A stretch of DNA of 30,701 nt, from positions 1-30,701 of the forward strand of contig JAYMTA010000353.1 in NCBI GenBank assembly GCA_036897625.1, in the 5' to 3' direction. Source of the DNA: Pelargonium cotyledonis (taxonomy: Eukaryota > Streptophyta > Magnoliopsida > Geraniales > Geraniaceae). This document shows positions 1 to 11,600 of this stretch, piece by piece; the stretch's first letter is position 1; each line of letters opens with the position of its first letter. The notes below the pieces were generated by a model. The model worked only from the letters and a program-made list of their open reading frames with translations, had not been told where the DNA came from and did not search any database. The position numbers and the translations under genes are program-made.

Positions 1-42
1 TGGTGTTTTTGACTTAAAAGAGGGGAGCTACTTAAGTTTTTA

Positions 43-70
43 CATATATATATATATATATATATATATA
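43..70. repeat. (AT)n microsatellite
   Basis: An uninterrupted alternating AT dinucleotide run of about 27 bases. Shorter AT runs occur in ARF-GAP introns near 8440 and 25652. Confidence 0.9.
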
Positions 71-1217
71 CAAAAAGTAAATCTCTTTTAAAAAAATATC
101 TATAATACAAACATGTTTGAATTAGAAATTACTCATTCTAATTTTTATTATTATTTTCATCTTCTCATTCTTGAACAATTTGATTATTAGTTAACGGTTG
201 AAATGAAATTATCATTCATACTCATCTACTGTTTTATATTATGAAATAAACCTTTTAAAAAAGTACATTTCCACTCAAATGTTGAATTGAGACAAAAAAA
301 AATGATCTCATATAATTTCTTTGAGAAAATGTTATTTTGAGTTTAATTTTTTTATTAAATAAATTCATAAATTTGCAGTAGATGATGAGGAAAAGTATGC
401 TTCATTAATTTTGGTTAACAGAATTTGTGGGATAAGAATAAGAGCAGTTAATTCCTGTGAAATATTAATCAGAATGTTTATGCATTTGTGAATAAAATAA
501 AATAACAGCAAAGTGTTTTATGTTATTTGGAACCAATTAAAATGTCAAATAAGTGTTATTAATAATTCAAATCCAACTAGATAAACGAAACAATAGGCAA
601 CAAGACATCTTTGATCCGAAAACGACATCTCCTAACATAGAAAAAAGGAAAGCCTCGACAATTTATGAGTTATCTTAATCGTAGAACGACTAATAAATAA
701 AAAGATGACACTCTCAAATTTGTACACAAGAGCTGAACAAACCTCAATCAACAAACCAACCCTCTCTCCCTCCTTGCAACGCATCCACCATTGCTTTGCA
801 TCTACTTCCATAATCTCCTGCCGGAATCCAGCTTCCTCCACTCAAACCATCCCTTCCCTCGCAACTAAACATTCGCTTCGTGAGAAGACATTTGTTTTCT
901 ATTTCGAGAGGTCCAAATTTTTTAGTACCCCTAGTAAATTCCATAAAACATTAGTATTCAAGTATTTTATGTTGTTTGAAAAAAAAAAACCCATCAAGTA
1001 TATTAGCCATGAAATTTAAGCAGATAAAATAATTTAAATCAAAAGACAAAGACAGAAAAAGAAATGGTAGCAGAAGTTTCTGGAAATATAATTCTCATGT
1101 GAATATGTGATTCCTGTGAATCTCATTCACAATTTTTTCCATTCTATTTTCCCTAAACAAAAAAATATCATTCTCTCAAATATCATTTCAGAAAGAACAA
1201 AAGAAAAATCTCAGCCT

Positions 1218-1227
1218 TATAAAAATA
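1218..1227 (+). promoter_or_regulatory. Candidate TATA box of the ClpS-like gene
   Basis: TATAAAAATA lies about 145 bp before the start codon at 1372. That distance would allow a transcription start near 1250 and a leader of about 120 nt. It is inferred from motif and position only. Confidence 0.5.
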
Positions 1228-1371
1228 GAGCAACAACTAAACATACGGTTTCAGAGAGATCCTGTGCCCATTCTTCAACATTATCATCTGTGCCCATTTC
1301 TTCTTCCTCCAGAATACAAAACCCTGTAATTTTTCTGGTCCAGTTGCCTCCATTTTCTACATACCCTCGAG

Positions 1372-3234
1372 ATGGCTATTACGGGTACATCTGCGGCTTA
1401 TTCTGTGCCCAAGATTGCCCATTTCCCTGTGTCCATTGCGTCCCTTCAGAGGACCCAGATGGTTGTTGGTGCTGCAAAGGCACGACCAGAGAGATGGGTC
1501 GGTTCTCTCAGCGTGAAGGCCGAGTTTGGATCGACCAAGGGTGGTGCTGGTCTCCTGGAGCGCCCCGGTTTTGAACAATCCCAGTTTGAATCTCCTGTCC
1601 GAGTTCAAGAAGGTAACAAGATTATTGCTTTTTAGCTATTTCTCTTCCCTTTCAATTTCACGCCCTTTCTTACATTCAAGAATTGGGGAACGCTTTTGGG
1701 TTGCTGGTAGTTGTTTAATTTTCTGAGTAACCTTTGCTTTGCTTTTGCTCTTAATTGTTCACAATGCTTCTTTTTGGCTTAATTTTTTATGTCTAATGTT
1801 CATTTGTATGCCCAATAAGGTTTGGTTGAATGGTAATTTTTTTTTCTTGGTGTTACCTTTGGAAGGAATAGATGGTTTCTTGAACTGCTTTTTTCTCTAT
1901 TAGTTTTTGAATCATTTGAGTTTGTGTATATTGATTATTGGTCATATGCTATTCTTTGTAAATCTTGGGGTTTATTTGTGGAAGGAATGAATGAATGTAA
2001 TAATCTTACAGTTCCAACATTTTTGTTTCTTGTCTAGTTATCTATAACCATGCTAAGAGAAGTTCATTTCCATTTACTTTTTGCAATAAGTAGAAAGTAG
2101 TAGGAATCTCAAGATCTGCTTTGTCTATTAAAGAACCATGCCTTCAGTAAAATTATTAGTTTTCAGCTTATTTTCCCCTGAAATTACCCAACAACATATT
2201 ACACCCTATACAAACATAATTGCATATATACTTTACGTAGCCCAATTCTACCAAGTTTTCACCATTTTGCTCCCATTGTTTTACGAGCTAACTTGTGCTT
2301 CCCTAATTTTTCTTCTCTGGTTTCTATTTTCTATTTTCAGTTTCAATGCGATAAATACTTTTGGCTTATTTATGCTGAGTAGCTCATCATGTTAATTTAT
2401 TGGCCTCTTGAATCTGGGATCATTTTATCATTCATAGTCACTTGATAGAAAAAATTGTGAAAAAGAGGATTGGTTTCACAAGAGATGTCAGAGGTGCATG
2501 AGTGCAAAAGTTGTAGTAAGCACTGAATTGCATGATGAGGATTAACCTCTTATTATATTGTCTTTATGATATTCAATCTTTAGCATTGACATATATTACG
2601 TCTTCTTAAACTACAGGAGGAGATATTGGAAAACTGAAGAACAAGGGACGTACCGGGAGTGGAGATAGTTACAGAGTTTTGCTGATTGACGATCTTCGCC
2701 ATACTGAAAACTTAGGTAATCACCAACATCTTTAGAAAAGGAAAACTAGACAAGATTGTTGCTGAATTGTACTGCATCAATTGTGTCATGTTTCTGTTTT
2801 GTGCTTATTTGATAATGCTCATATGCAGTGGCAAAGGTTTTACCCCAAGTTGTTCCATCTGTCACTCCTGATGATGCACGGAAACTATTTCACGAGTCCC
2901 GGGAAAATGGACTTGCGGTTGTTATTGTTGCTGTGAAGGTACTGTAAAGCTTACTCTTTGTTTACTCATTAATAACTAGGAGTTTGTAGGGGTTGGAACA
3001 GTCTCTTAGAATTCTACATTTCAGTTTGGAGAATTAATTTGTCAATTAGCTACTCTGGAAATTTACAAGATCTTTGAAAGATATTGCCATTGGTTAATTG
3101 TTTTAAGCAGTTAAGTTCCATTAGTAGTGACTGGAGAAAATACGGGTTTGCAGGAGCATGCTGAATTCTATGCCCAAATGATGTTTCGTGGGGGATTGCA
3201 GTCAACTATTGAGCCAGATTCAAATGCAATGTGA
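1372..3234 (+). CDS. Plastid-targeted ClpS-domain protein (divergent Clp protease adaptor-like), 4 exons
   Basis: Exons are 1372-1612, 2617-2715, 2829-2938 and 3154-3234. All junctions are GT-AG, the phases agree, and the product is 176 residues ending in TGA. Residues 1 to about 55 are rich in Ser/Ala/Val and basic residues and poor in acidic ones, as in a chloroplast transit peptide. Residues 97-172 match the ClpS core, starting at SYRVLLIDD and ending GGLQSTIEPD. Canonical ClpS binds N-degron substrates and docks them on ClpC/ClpA for the Clp protease. Aligned by hand to E. coli ClpS, the Asn34 position is Asp105, Asp35 is Asp106, Asp36 is Leu107 and His66 is Arg138, so most substrate-pocket residues differ. 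It therefore looks like a ClpS-like paralog and not the standard CLPS1 recognin. Its role is unknown, though a Clp-related plastid function is plausible. It is convergent with the ARF-GAP gene. Confidence 0.88.
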
Positions 3235-4440
3235 AGAGTTAACTCCAGTACCAATGAGTAGCAGCATTGATCGAAGATTTGGTGGGGGAAAATTTTTGTA
3301 GTCGAAAAAGTTTTGATAGAAAAATGAGGAAAGTATAACTCCAAAGGCAGCATAATGTTGAGTGTAGTAAATTGAATTGCTTAGTAGTAGTAGTAGTCTA
3401 TCCAAATATATATGGCTCTTCATTGTTTTGTATCTCTGTGGGATATGTATTTGAAAAACGATCAATAGCTTGTTAAAATCGGAAACAGAACATAAATGAA
3501 TGCTTTTAGCTTAAGCTAGCATATATATGAGAATGGCTGAGAAGTTCACTATTTCCATGGACATCTACTTATTTGTAATTGGTTATAGCATATTTGCATT
3601 GACAGATTTTTCATTTCCATTATGGGGCATTTACATTAACTGAGTTGTTATTATTGGGTTATATATGCGTATACACTGTCACTAATTTGCTTCTGCAAAT
3701 GTGTTCTATGCCTGTTTGTGATTTGTTCATGGATCTTTGTTAGGCATTTACATTCCTTTGTAAATTGTAGTTAATAATAGTTGTTCATCAATATTTTCTG
3801 TTTCATGCTTTTGAAGCAAAAATGATTTCGATTACCAGCCACAAAGAAACGTTGGCAAATTTTCACCAAAAAGAATAATGAATTAATCACTTGAGAGAAG
3901 CAATATCACTTTCTGTTTACTAGATATTATGTAGGTTAGTGTTTGAATCTGAAATGAGAATTGAGCACATAATTTCATTCAAATGATTAAAGAATCTTAA
4001 TACAAATATGAATAATGAGAATTTTTGAACAAATTTTACAATCCGAAATTATCTTACTAACTACAACAAGTTACAATCATAAATCTGGATATAGAATTTG
4101 TAAACAAACGTACTGAAAAATTGTCGCTCATCTTTCATATCCATGATAATGCTTTTTGCAGTAACTGAATAGACCATTTGTCTAATTGATCCAAAAACAG
4201 AAGCAACAACGAGTACATGATTATCTAAATTCATTGTTTCAAGAGGCTAGATTATGTGTTTCAACAAGTAGCTTAAAATATAGTTACAACACATTGGAGG
4301 ACAATAATATTAGCACACAGACAGCACATGTTGTAATGAAAAGAAAAAGAGCAACAATATACAAAAAACTCTCAAATTCTAACAGTATCTGGGAAAATAT
4401 TGTTGATAGTACACCCATTGATCCTAGCCACAGCCAATTA
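3235..4440. other. Intergenic region between two convergent genes
   Basis: AT-rich sequence with no recognisable gene. It must hold the 3' UTRs and poly(A) sites of both the ClpS-like gene (plus) and the ARF-GAP gene (minus). The short open frames on either strand resemble no family I know. Confidence 0.6.
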
Positions 4441-5639
4441 TTAGCCAGACTCGGTAAGCAAAATAAATAGCTGCTCATCTGATACTGCGCCCAACTCCAT
4501 TGCTCTTTCCAGTGCAGTAAACCCCCCTGCGTCTTTGACTGATGGAAAAGCACCTCTGCATAATACATAATGACCCGGGAAATGACAACAGAGCCAATTT
4601 TATAAATGTACTGCCACTAAACTACTATTCAAAATGCCTAGTTATGAATGTTAATAAGAAAGTGAAAATATGATATCTAGTCCAGCGATGGAGACCTCCA
4701 ATATATTGTAAAATGACATGGCAAACAGACTAAGAAAAATTCATAAGAAGATTCTTCTATTAAGGTTATTTTGACATTTATATACTATGAATCTGATCTG
4801 CGAACAGATTAAGAAAAATTCACAATGGATTTTCCTATGACCATTGATAAGAGTGTAAAATGACTATTGGGACTTCAACTAATAGTTTAAGCTTTTAGTT
4901 GAGTCGGTCATCTAACATGGTATTATAGCTTTCTAGACATAGAAGTCACAAGTTCAAGTCCCACCGCTCCCTTGGTTAAATGGATTGCATGCAAACCTTG
5001 CACATGATGATACAAGAAAAAGAAAAACTTATCGATAACTAACTCATGCTTAATCTCCACAAAAAATAAAAGCGGGCAATTATTTTGGAACAGAGAGTTT
5101 AAGCAATTTGAGATATGCTTTGTTGGAAACAAGTACAATATTAATTGGGTAGATTTTCACCAGTTAGAGATATATTACCTTCTTAGTAGAAGCTTTGCCA
5201 ACTCGTTGTTACCTCTGGATATGCAATGGTGCAATGGAGTTCTTCCATGGTAATCAAGCATATTAGTATCAGCACCAAATTGCAACAACAACTCAGCCAT
5301 CACTTGATTGCCATTGTGACATGCTAGATGCAACAATGAACAACCTTGAAAACAACTCCCTGATTCATGGGAATCCCTGATCCTCTGACAGGTTGCTGGA
5401 TCATTATGTTTCTTTTCCACTATCTCACAATCTGACTTAGAGTCATGTGCATCAACATGATGATACAAGTCTACATCAATCACATCATCAAAAGTGGTGT
5501 TGATGATATTTACATCTGCTGTCACAATAAGTCGGTACACTTCTCGGATATTGCTAGTCTTAACTGCTTGCCAGATGTCGATGTTAGATGAAATGCCAGT
5601 TGCAGTTGCTTCTCGGACAACTAGAGATTTCTCGACGTA
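4441..5639 (-). other. AGD4: Exons 18-19: ankyrin-repeat C-terminus
   Basis: These exons encode residues 601-791. Exon 18 begins [10 protein letters not shown] and contains [18 protein letters not shown], an acidic and His-containing linker, and two ankyrin repeats at about 700-725 ([23 protein letters not shown]) and 729-756 ([20 protein letters not shown]). The final exon supplies a weaker third repeat ([19 protein letters not shown]) and ends TESG-stop. Ankyrin repeats usually mediate protein contacts. Intron 18 splits the codon for an arginine. Confidence 0.9.
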
Positions 5640-8600
5640 CTAGTTAAGAGCATTGAAGTTAGGCTTCATATTTAACATTACAGACTCTTCAAATGCAGAA
5701 AATATTAAAGGCTAATGAGAGTGAATTTAAATAGATGTTGAAGGGTTGAAGGAAACAAGCTTAGGTTTCGTTCTTCTGTTTCTCTTTTGTTTCATTCCTT
5801 TCTTTAATAACCAAAAAGTAAGGGTACAACGGCCTAGACTTTTTTTAGCATTAACAAGTATAGATGTAATATAAGAGATCTCCAAACTTTTGAACAAAGT
5901 TACACAAATGAGTATACATGTCATTAAAAAAATCTGCAGATTAACTTCCAATTACTGGCCATTTAAAAAACCCACCACATCCATATAACAGAAGAACATC
6001 ATAATTTCCTCCAGCCAACATCCTCTAAAGCAGAATCTCTGAATGGTCAGGACTAAAATACCAACCAAATGTCCTAAATTTTGGTAGACCAGGACAATGA
6101 AAAAAGGGAGAGAAAAGGTGAAATTTATCACTTAATCTATATGACTAAATTGTTAGCTACAGCTTGGGTGATAGTACGCCTTAACATTCTATGATTTCAG
6201 GAGAAATAAATGGATTTAGCATGGTAGTTTAGTGATACAGAAGGAGCAGCTCATAAGACACTCCAGTAAGAGAAAGAAATCAACAACATGCTCTGAACTA
6301 GAGAAATTAACCCAATAAAGCAACAGAGGGTATGGCCTGAGTACAATCACAACAAAGAGTACCCAGAATCTCAGCGAACCTAAATTGAATAGACTCAACC
6401 CATAACTAAATTATGGTAAATACATAAACTCAATAAAATGTTCAATTTTAATAATTAAGCTACACATAATGACTTAGGCTTCCACTTCTAAAAGGTGGAG
6501 GACTTATTTCACACATTTCAAGTCAACACACCCCTCCTCAAGTACAAGCCTCAAAATTTTCTTTTATGGTGGCTCGACACGTGCATAATCGGAGGTCTTT
6601 AGAAACAGCAATCCCCCTCACGTGTAGGTATTTTTATGTTAAATTTTCATATTGAATCTACATATAATGACTTGGGCTTCTACAACTAAAAGGTAGACGT
6701 GGGTCGATGTAGGTGAGCCGGAGACCACATGGGAGGCAACATAACGGGTCCAATCCAAGATCAAAACATGATTTGATACCGTGTTAAATTTTAATAATTG
6801 GGTTACACATAATGGCTTGGGCACCATTACATGTACCTCATTTAACCGTGTAAGTCACAAAGTTGGTAAAAGTTGTAATCACAAAGCTGGTAAGCGTTTG
6901 GAAGATAGGATGGAAGGCTTGCTATTTATTGCAATTCCAGTTTTGTTTTGATAGTTCAAAGGTTTAGAAGATGAGATAGAAGGCTTGTAATTTAAGTTTT
7001 GAGAGTTCAAAGGCTTGGAAGATGAGAAAGAAAGTTTTAAAATTTCGTTGTAATTTCATTTTTGAGAGGTTAAGGTCTTGGAAGATGAAGTTGAAGCTTT
7101 CAAAATTTGGTAGCACTTCTAGTTTCATTTAAGAAAGTTTAAAAACTTGTATGGTGAGATGAAAAGGTTGCAATAATTTTGTTATGTTCCAATTTTGTTT
7201 CTGATAGTTTAAATGCTTGGAACATGGGATGGAGATTGGAGGATGCAAAATATGTTCTGATACAAAGAAATTACAGGTTTCCAAACCAGGTAGAAGATGA
7301 AAAGATGAATCTTGTTTAGTAGTTCATTCTTCATTGTTCTCACTGACAATTTGATATTTACGTCAGAATTTATATGCTTTGTTGGATCAGATTGGATATA
7401 AAAACTAAAGGCACATCGCATATACGAGATATATGTGAAAACCAGTTCTTTGTTAAAATCAGTATTTTTAAAAAGATCTTGACAAAGAATGAAGCAATGT
7501 TAGTGATGCAAAGCAATTGATATGTTTTATAATAACAGTAACCATACGAGTAATCCCACCAAAAAATAATGAAATAAGAATAATTACAATGAAATCAACA
7601 CTTACCTTTATCTGAATATAATTCTCCTTGCAACAGATGGTATCTATGGGGGATGGTTTTTTGATCGATGTCAATATAGGATTTGCTTCATCATCCATTC
7701 TGCACAGTCACATTATAACAGGAAAAATTAGAAAGTATTTTTTTTTTCACAATTAAGTATTCCAATGATTTCGTATGACACATGAACAATAAATTATATG
7801 GCTATATGCACATCCGATGAGTAATGAAGCTGCATTCAATTCAATATTACATCAAAATACATTAATAGTATCTCAATGTCACCATCAATTTTTTCTTTGA
7901 AAAGAGAAACTTGAACATAACAATAATGTGCGACAAAAATCTATGTTAGCCTTTGCACAAGAAAATTCAATGCAATAGTCAACAATCACAATGACATTTC
8001 TAGGATACTAAAAAATTCACACCTTTCTATACTTTCTTTTTCAAGTAGAAGCAACCCCTCCCATATAGAGTTACAATAAGTATTACCCAAGCTGCGAAAT
8101 AAATCCAGGATTGCTGGTTCCCAGACCTTGACATCTAAGGATAGAGATCTAACCTGCAGTAGGCCAGACAAAGTATACAGTTTAGTGAGTTCTGAAAATG
8201 ATTTATATCATTAATTTATTGCACATATCATTATTTCTATCAAATTTTATCCTTATCTGCTATATCTGGTTATAGAAATTTAAGAATAGAAGACAAACAC
8301 AAACCTATGCATTAAGAGATAGATTTCCATGAACAAGGCAATATAAAAAACAGAGAGGTGGAAGTGCTAAAATTAAGGCAAAAGCTATATAAGCCATATA
8401 TCAGATAAAATGATCCATCAAATTAGAATTTGAGATGGAAAATATATATATATATTACTGACTTTGAAACGAACAAATTTAGTATCCAAAGTTGAACCAA
8501 AGTAGACGCTACTGTTAGTTCACTGTAAGATGTGTTAATGTTGAAATTAAAAGGTTATATATCAAAACAAAAATACAAGTAGATGATGGCGTGGCTTTTT

Positions 8601-11600
8601 ATAATATTGAATAACTAAAAATAGTTGTCAGATAAAAGAAGTGGTGCTGGAAATTGTCGAAAAAAATCAACTATCCGCCACAAACCACCCGAATCTGCAA
8701 AAATTATTTTAAGCTGACAATCACATCCGCAGTTGAAGATCAATATCCTACAAGGTGAGGCGGAGGAGGGAGGATAAAGAGAAAAAAGAAGAGGAAAATG
8801 AAATTTAAAAATCTGTCAGTAGATAAAATGACCCATGTCGATAACCTTAAAATTTTTGGATTATGCCATGTCAGCTTCCACATAAGTGCTGACTAAACAA
8901 ATTTTACTTTTGGTTTTATTTAAATGGATTTAATGCCATATCAAAATGATTTATTGGTTATCTTACATAGGAACCACTTTGGTCCAATTTCAGATATTAC
9001 GACTAAATCGATTCATTTTAAAGTACAATGACCATTTTGCCTCATTCTTCATAGTAGAAGGACCGTCTCGCTACTTTTTCCTCGATACAAAAGGATAAAA
9101 TAGCAGCAGAAAATAAATCTTCAAAATCTAAAGTGAAAATTTACTGAACAAGAAAGAAGGTTTCAGCTGTGAATGTGCCATAATTTCAACACATGGCACA
9201 ACAGACTAGGTATATGTCTTGATTGATGTAAATATATTTTACAACTAATCTATCTTTGGAGGTGTATTTTATTTAACATGATTGATTTCAGGCAATGCCC
9301 TCATTTAATATGATGTAACAAGCAAGCGGTCATACCTCCTTTTATATAGTATTACCTCCAAGGAGCAACACAGAGAACTTCTGTGTTTTTTGGTTGATGG
9401 GATATTATACTAAATCAACACTATGATTTCACTTTTCAATGATTGTTACATGCTTTAATGAAAATATGCAAATGACCCTGAGGCCTAATATATAGTCCAA
9501 TTTGAAGTTTGGCTTCATAAATAGGCAACAGTGAATCAGTGCAGTTCATAGACTTGCTATATGTTTGAATGCTAACAGGGGCAAAGTAATATAAACTAAA
9601 GCTGCTTTGTCCTTGCTACAGTGTGTCCTTTATGCTGGAAGGTATCTGAATCTGACAACTGTAAAAAGGTATCGCTTATACAAGTTTAAGCTGACCATAA
9701 GTTCCCACTTCCCAGCAAATAAAAATTGGAATAAAAGGATAAACATATGAAAATAAAATGCATAAGCTTTTATGGTAATGCTATAAAGATTGGAAGGCAA
9801 AATGAAAGGTGCTGGTTGGTGTAAGATAACACACTAAACTATTGAACAAGTCCCCCTAAACAATAAAGAAAGAGATGCAACACATGATTTTAAAAGACGC
9901 CAAAGGTTAAATTTGCAAATAGATTTGGAATTCATTAACACTCCTTTTATGCAAGCCGGATAACACAACGGACCCTGCTCGTGGACTAAGAATAGAGGCA
10001 ACAAAGACAGGTCAGTAAGCCCAAACCAAACCAGCTCTGATACCATGTTAAACTTGTCACCAACCTAAAAATAGTTGTCAGCTTATAGGTGAATGGCTCA
10101 ACTAGTATATCAAGTGTTGACAAACTTCATATTCTTTCAATGTGGGATACCAGGGTTATATAGAAATATCACAAACAGTGTCAACACACAAGTCACTAAC
10201 TACAATACCCTCTCAAATGGTTTCCATACCTTTCAGGAATCTAAACAATTTAATGAGTTGAGAAGGACAAAAAACAAATTGCAAATATAAACCCAAAATT
10301 GACAAGAAGAAAGAATAATGTCTCAAATTTCTGCAGAATATGTAACAAACCTTAGATATATGAACGCCAAGGTTCCGATGAACACCAGAGCATTCAATGC
10401 ACAGCAAAATGCCAAGATTTAAAGATGCCCAATCAGGCTCCGGAGAGCTGCACTCTGCACAAAGTTCATTTCCTGGAACTTCTCTGAGAGTTTTAGAAAC
10501 AGTAACTCTCTGGTCAACATTTTTGTCATTGTCTGAACTGACAAAGCGATCTAGTGGTTTATCGTCTTTGTAGGAGCTACCATCCCCCAAACCTTTTGTT
10601 CCTGGTTGCGTCTATAGAAGATATGTACTAGTTATTGTTAACAAAAGTTCAAATGCATGTTATAATGTTAAACGGAGACCTGAATAGCTTTGGTGATATT
10701 TACCTGTTGCAGGAAATTAGTATTCAGAAGAGATGCAATAACAGCAGTGATTTTATCTATCCAGTCCATCCGATCAGCTCCATTTTCAGCCTGACCAAAG
10801 TAAGCGAGAAATTAATGGGGTCATCATCCCACAAATACTCTGTTTACCTGCCTAGGAAAAAAAAAGTGAAATACAAGTACATAAAATTTCTAACACATGA
10901 ATTATGCAAAATTGTGATCAAATCATTTCCAGAATGATCCACTCGCATGATCAGGATATATTTTGATTCGGTATAAAAAATCGGTTAAGGTCAGAAGTCA
11001 AAATTGGGTATCAATTTTGGGGATTAGAGCAAGGAGCCACGTGAGCCGCACGGACCCACCTTGGCACGTGGGAGGCACGGCCAGGGGGTGGGGCCTACTC
11101 TGCTTCACTCTCTCCCTTACCCTCTCTGTGGCCGGCACCAGGGGGTGCCAGACCCCTGGATCACTTGTTTCCTAAGTTGAAGAGACAACTGGTGAGAAGA
11201 GTTTGATCTAAATTAGGAAAGCTCAAAATAAGGAAAGAAAGGTGTATACTGGCTACTGCCTCCAGGCCACAGGCTACTGGTTACAGGCAATCTTAGGCAG
11301 ACACCCATGGGCAGGTATCATCTCATCAAGGACCACTGGTCCAGGGTCACTGGACCATGAGCCACCGGTCCAGGGTCACCGGACCAGAGACCCGGCACCA
11401 AGGGACAACAAACCTAGAGGCCCCAAGAAGGGGTCCCCGGGAGGCAGGAGGCCGCCGGGGCCCCAAAGACATGAATCAAATAAGTCCAAGACAAGGAGCA
11501 TTGACCCAGAGGAGAAGCAGGGGACCGGCAATGGACCCCGGAGAGGTCCCATGTACTAGCCTATGCGCTCCCGGACATCCATCGGAGGTGAATTCGCTTC

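Larger units (their letters stand above)
1..1371. other. AT-rich upstream region, no gene recognised
   Basis: This is mostly AT-rich DNA with no recognisable coding sequence. An alternating AT run sits at about 43-70. A more GC-balanced, CT-rich patch at about 740-870 has short open frames on both strands (up to 104 codons), but none resembles a protein family I know. The 3' part, from about 1200, is the likely core promoter and 5' leader of the ClpS-like gene. Confidence 0.6.
7606..10611 (-). other. AGD4: Exons 15-17: ArfGAP zinc-finger domain
   Basis: These exons encode residues 439-600. The catalytic zinc finger is C-x2-C-x16-C-x2-C with Cys489, Cys492, Cys509 and Cys512 (CAEC...CIEC). 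It is followed by [12 protein letters not shown], whose Arg517 is the arginine finger used by ArfGAPs. Exon 16 continues with [13 protein letters not shown] and [18 protein letters not shown], and exon 17 with the [10 protein letters not shown] segment that leads to the ankyrin region. All key catalytic residues are present, so the GAP is predicted to be active. Confidence 0.92.

Noticed and set aside
705-1019. A 104-codon plus-strand frame and overlapping minus-strand frames upstream of the ClpS-like gene
   Set aside because: Composition is low-complexity, frames overlap on both strands, and no domain or splice partner was recognised.
1107-1574. A 155-codon frame overlapping exon 1 of the ClpS-like gene
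   Set aside because: It is out of frame with the ClpS exon, starts upstream of the TATA-like motif and matches nothing. It is a shadow of the real exon.
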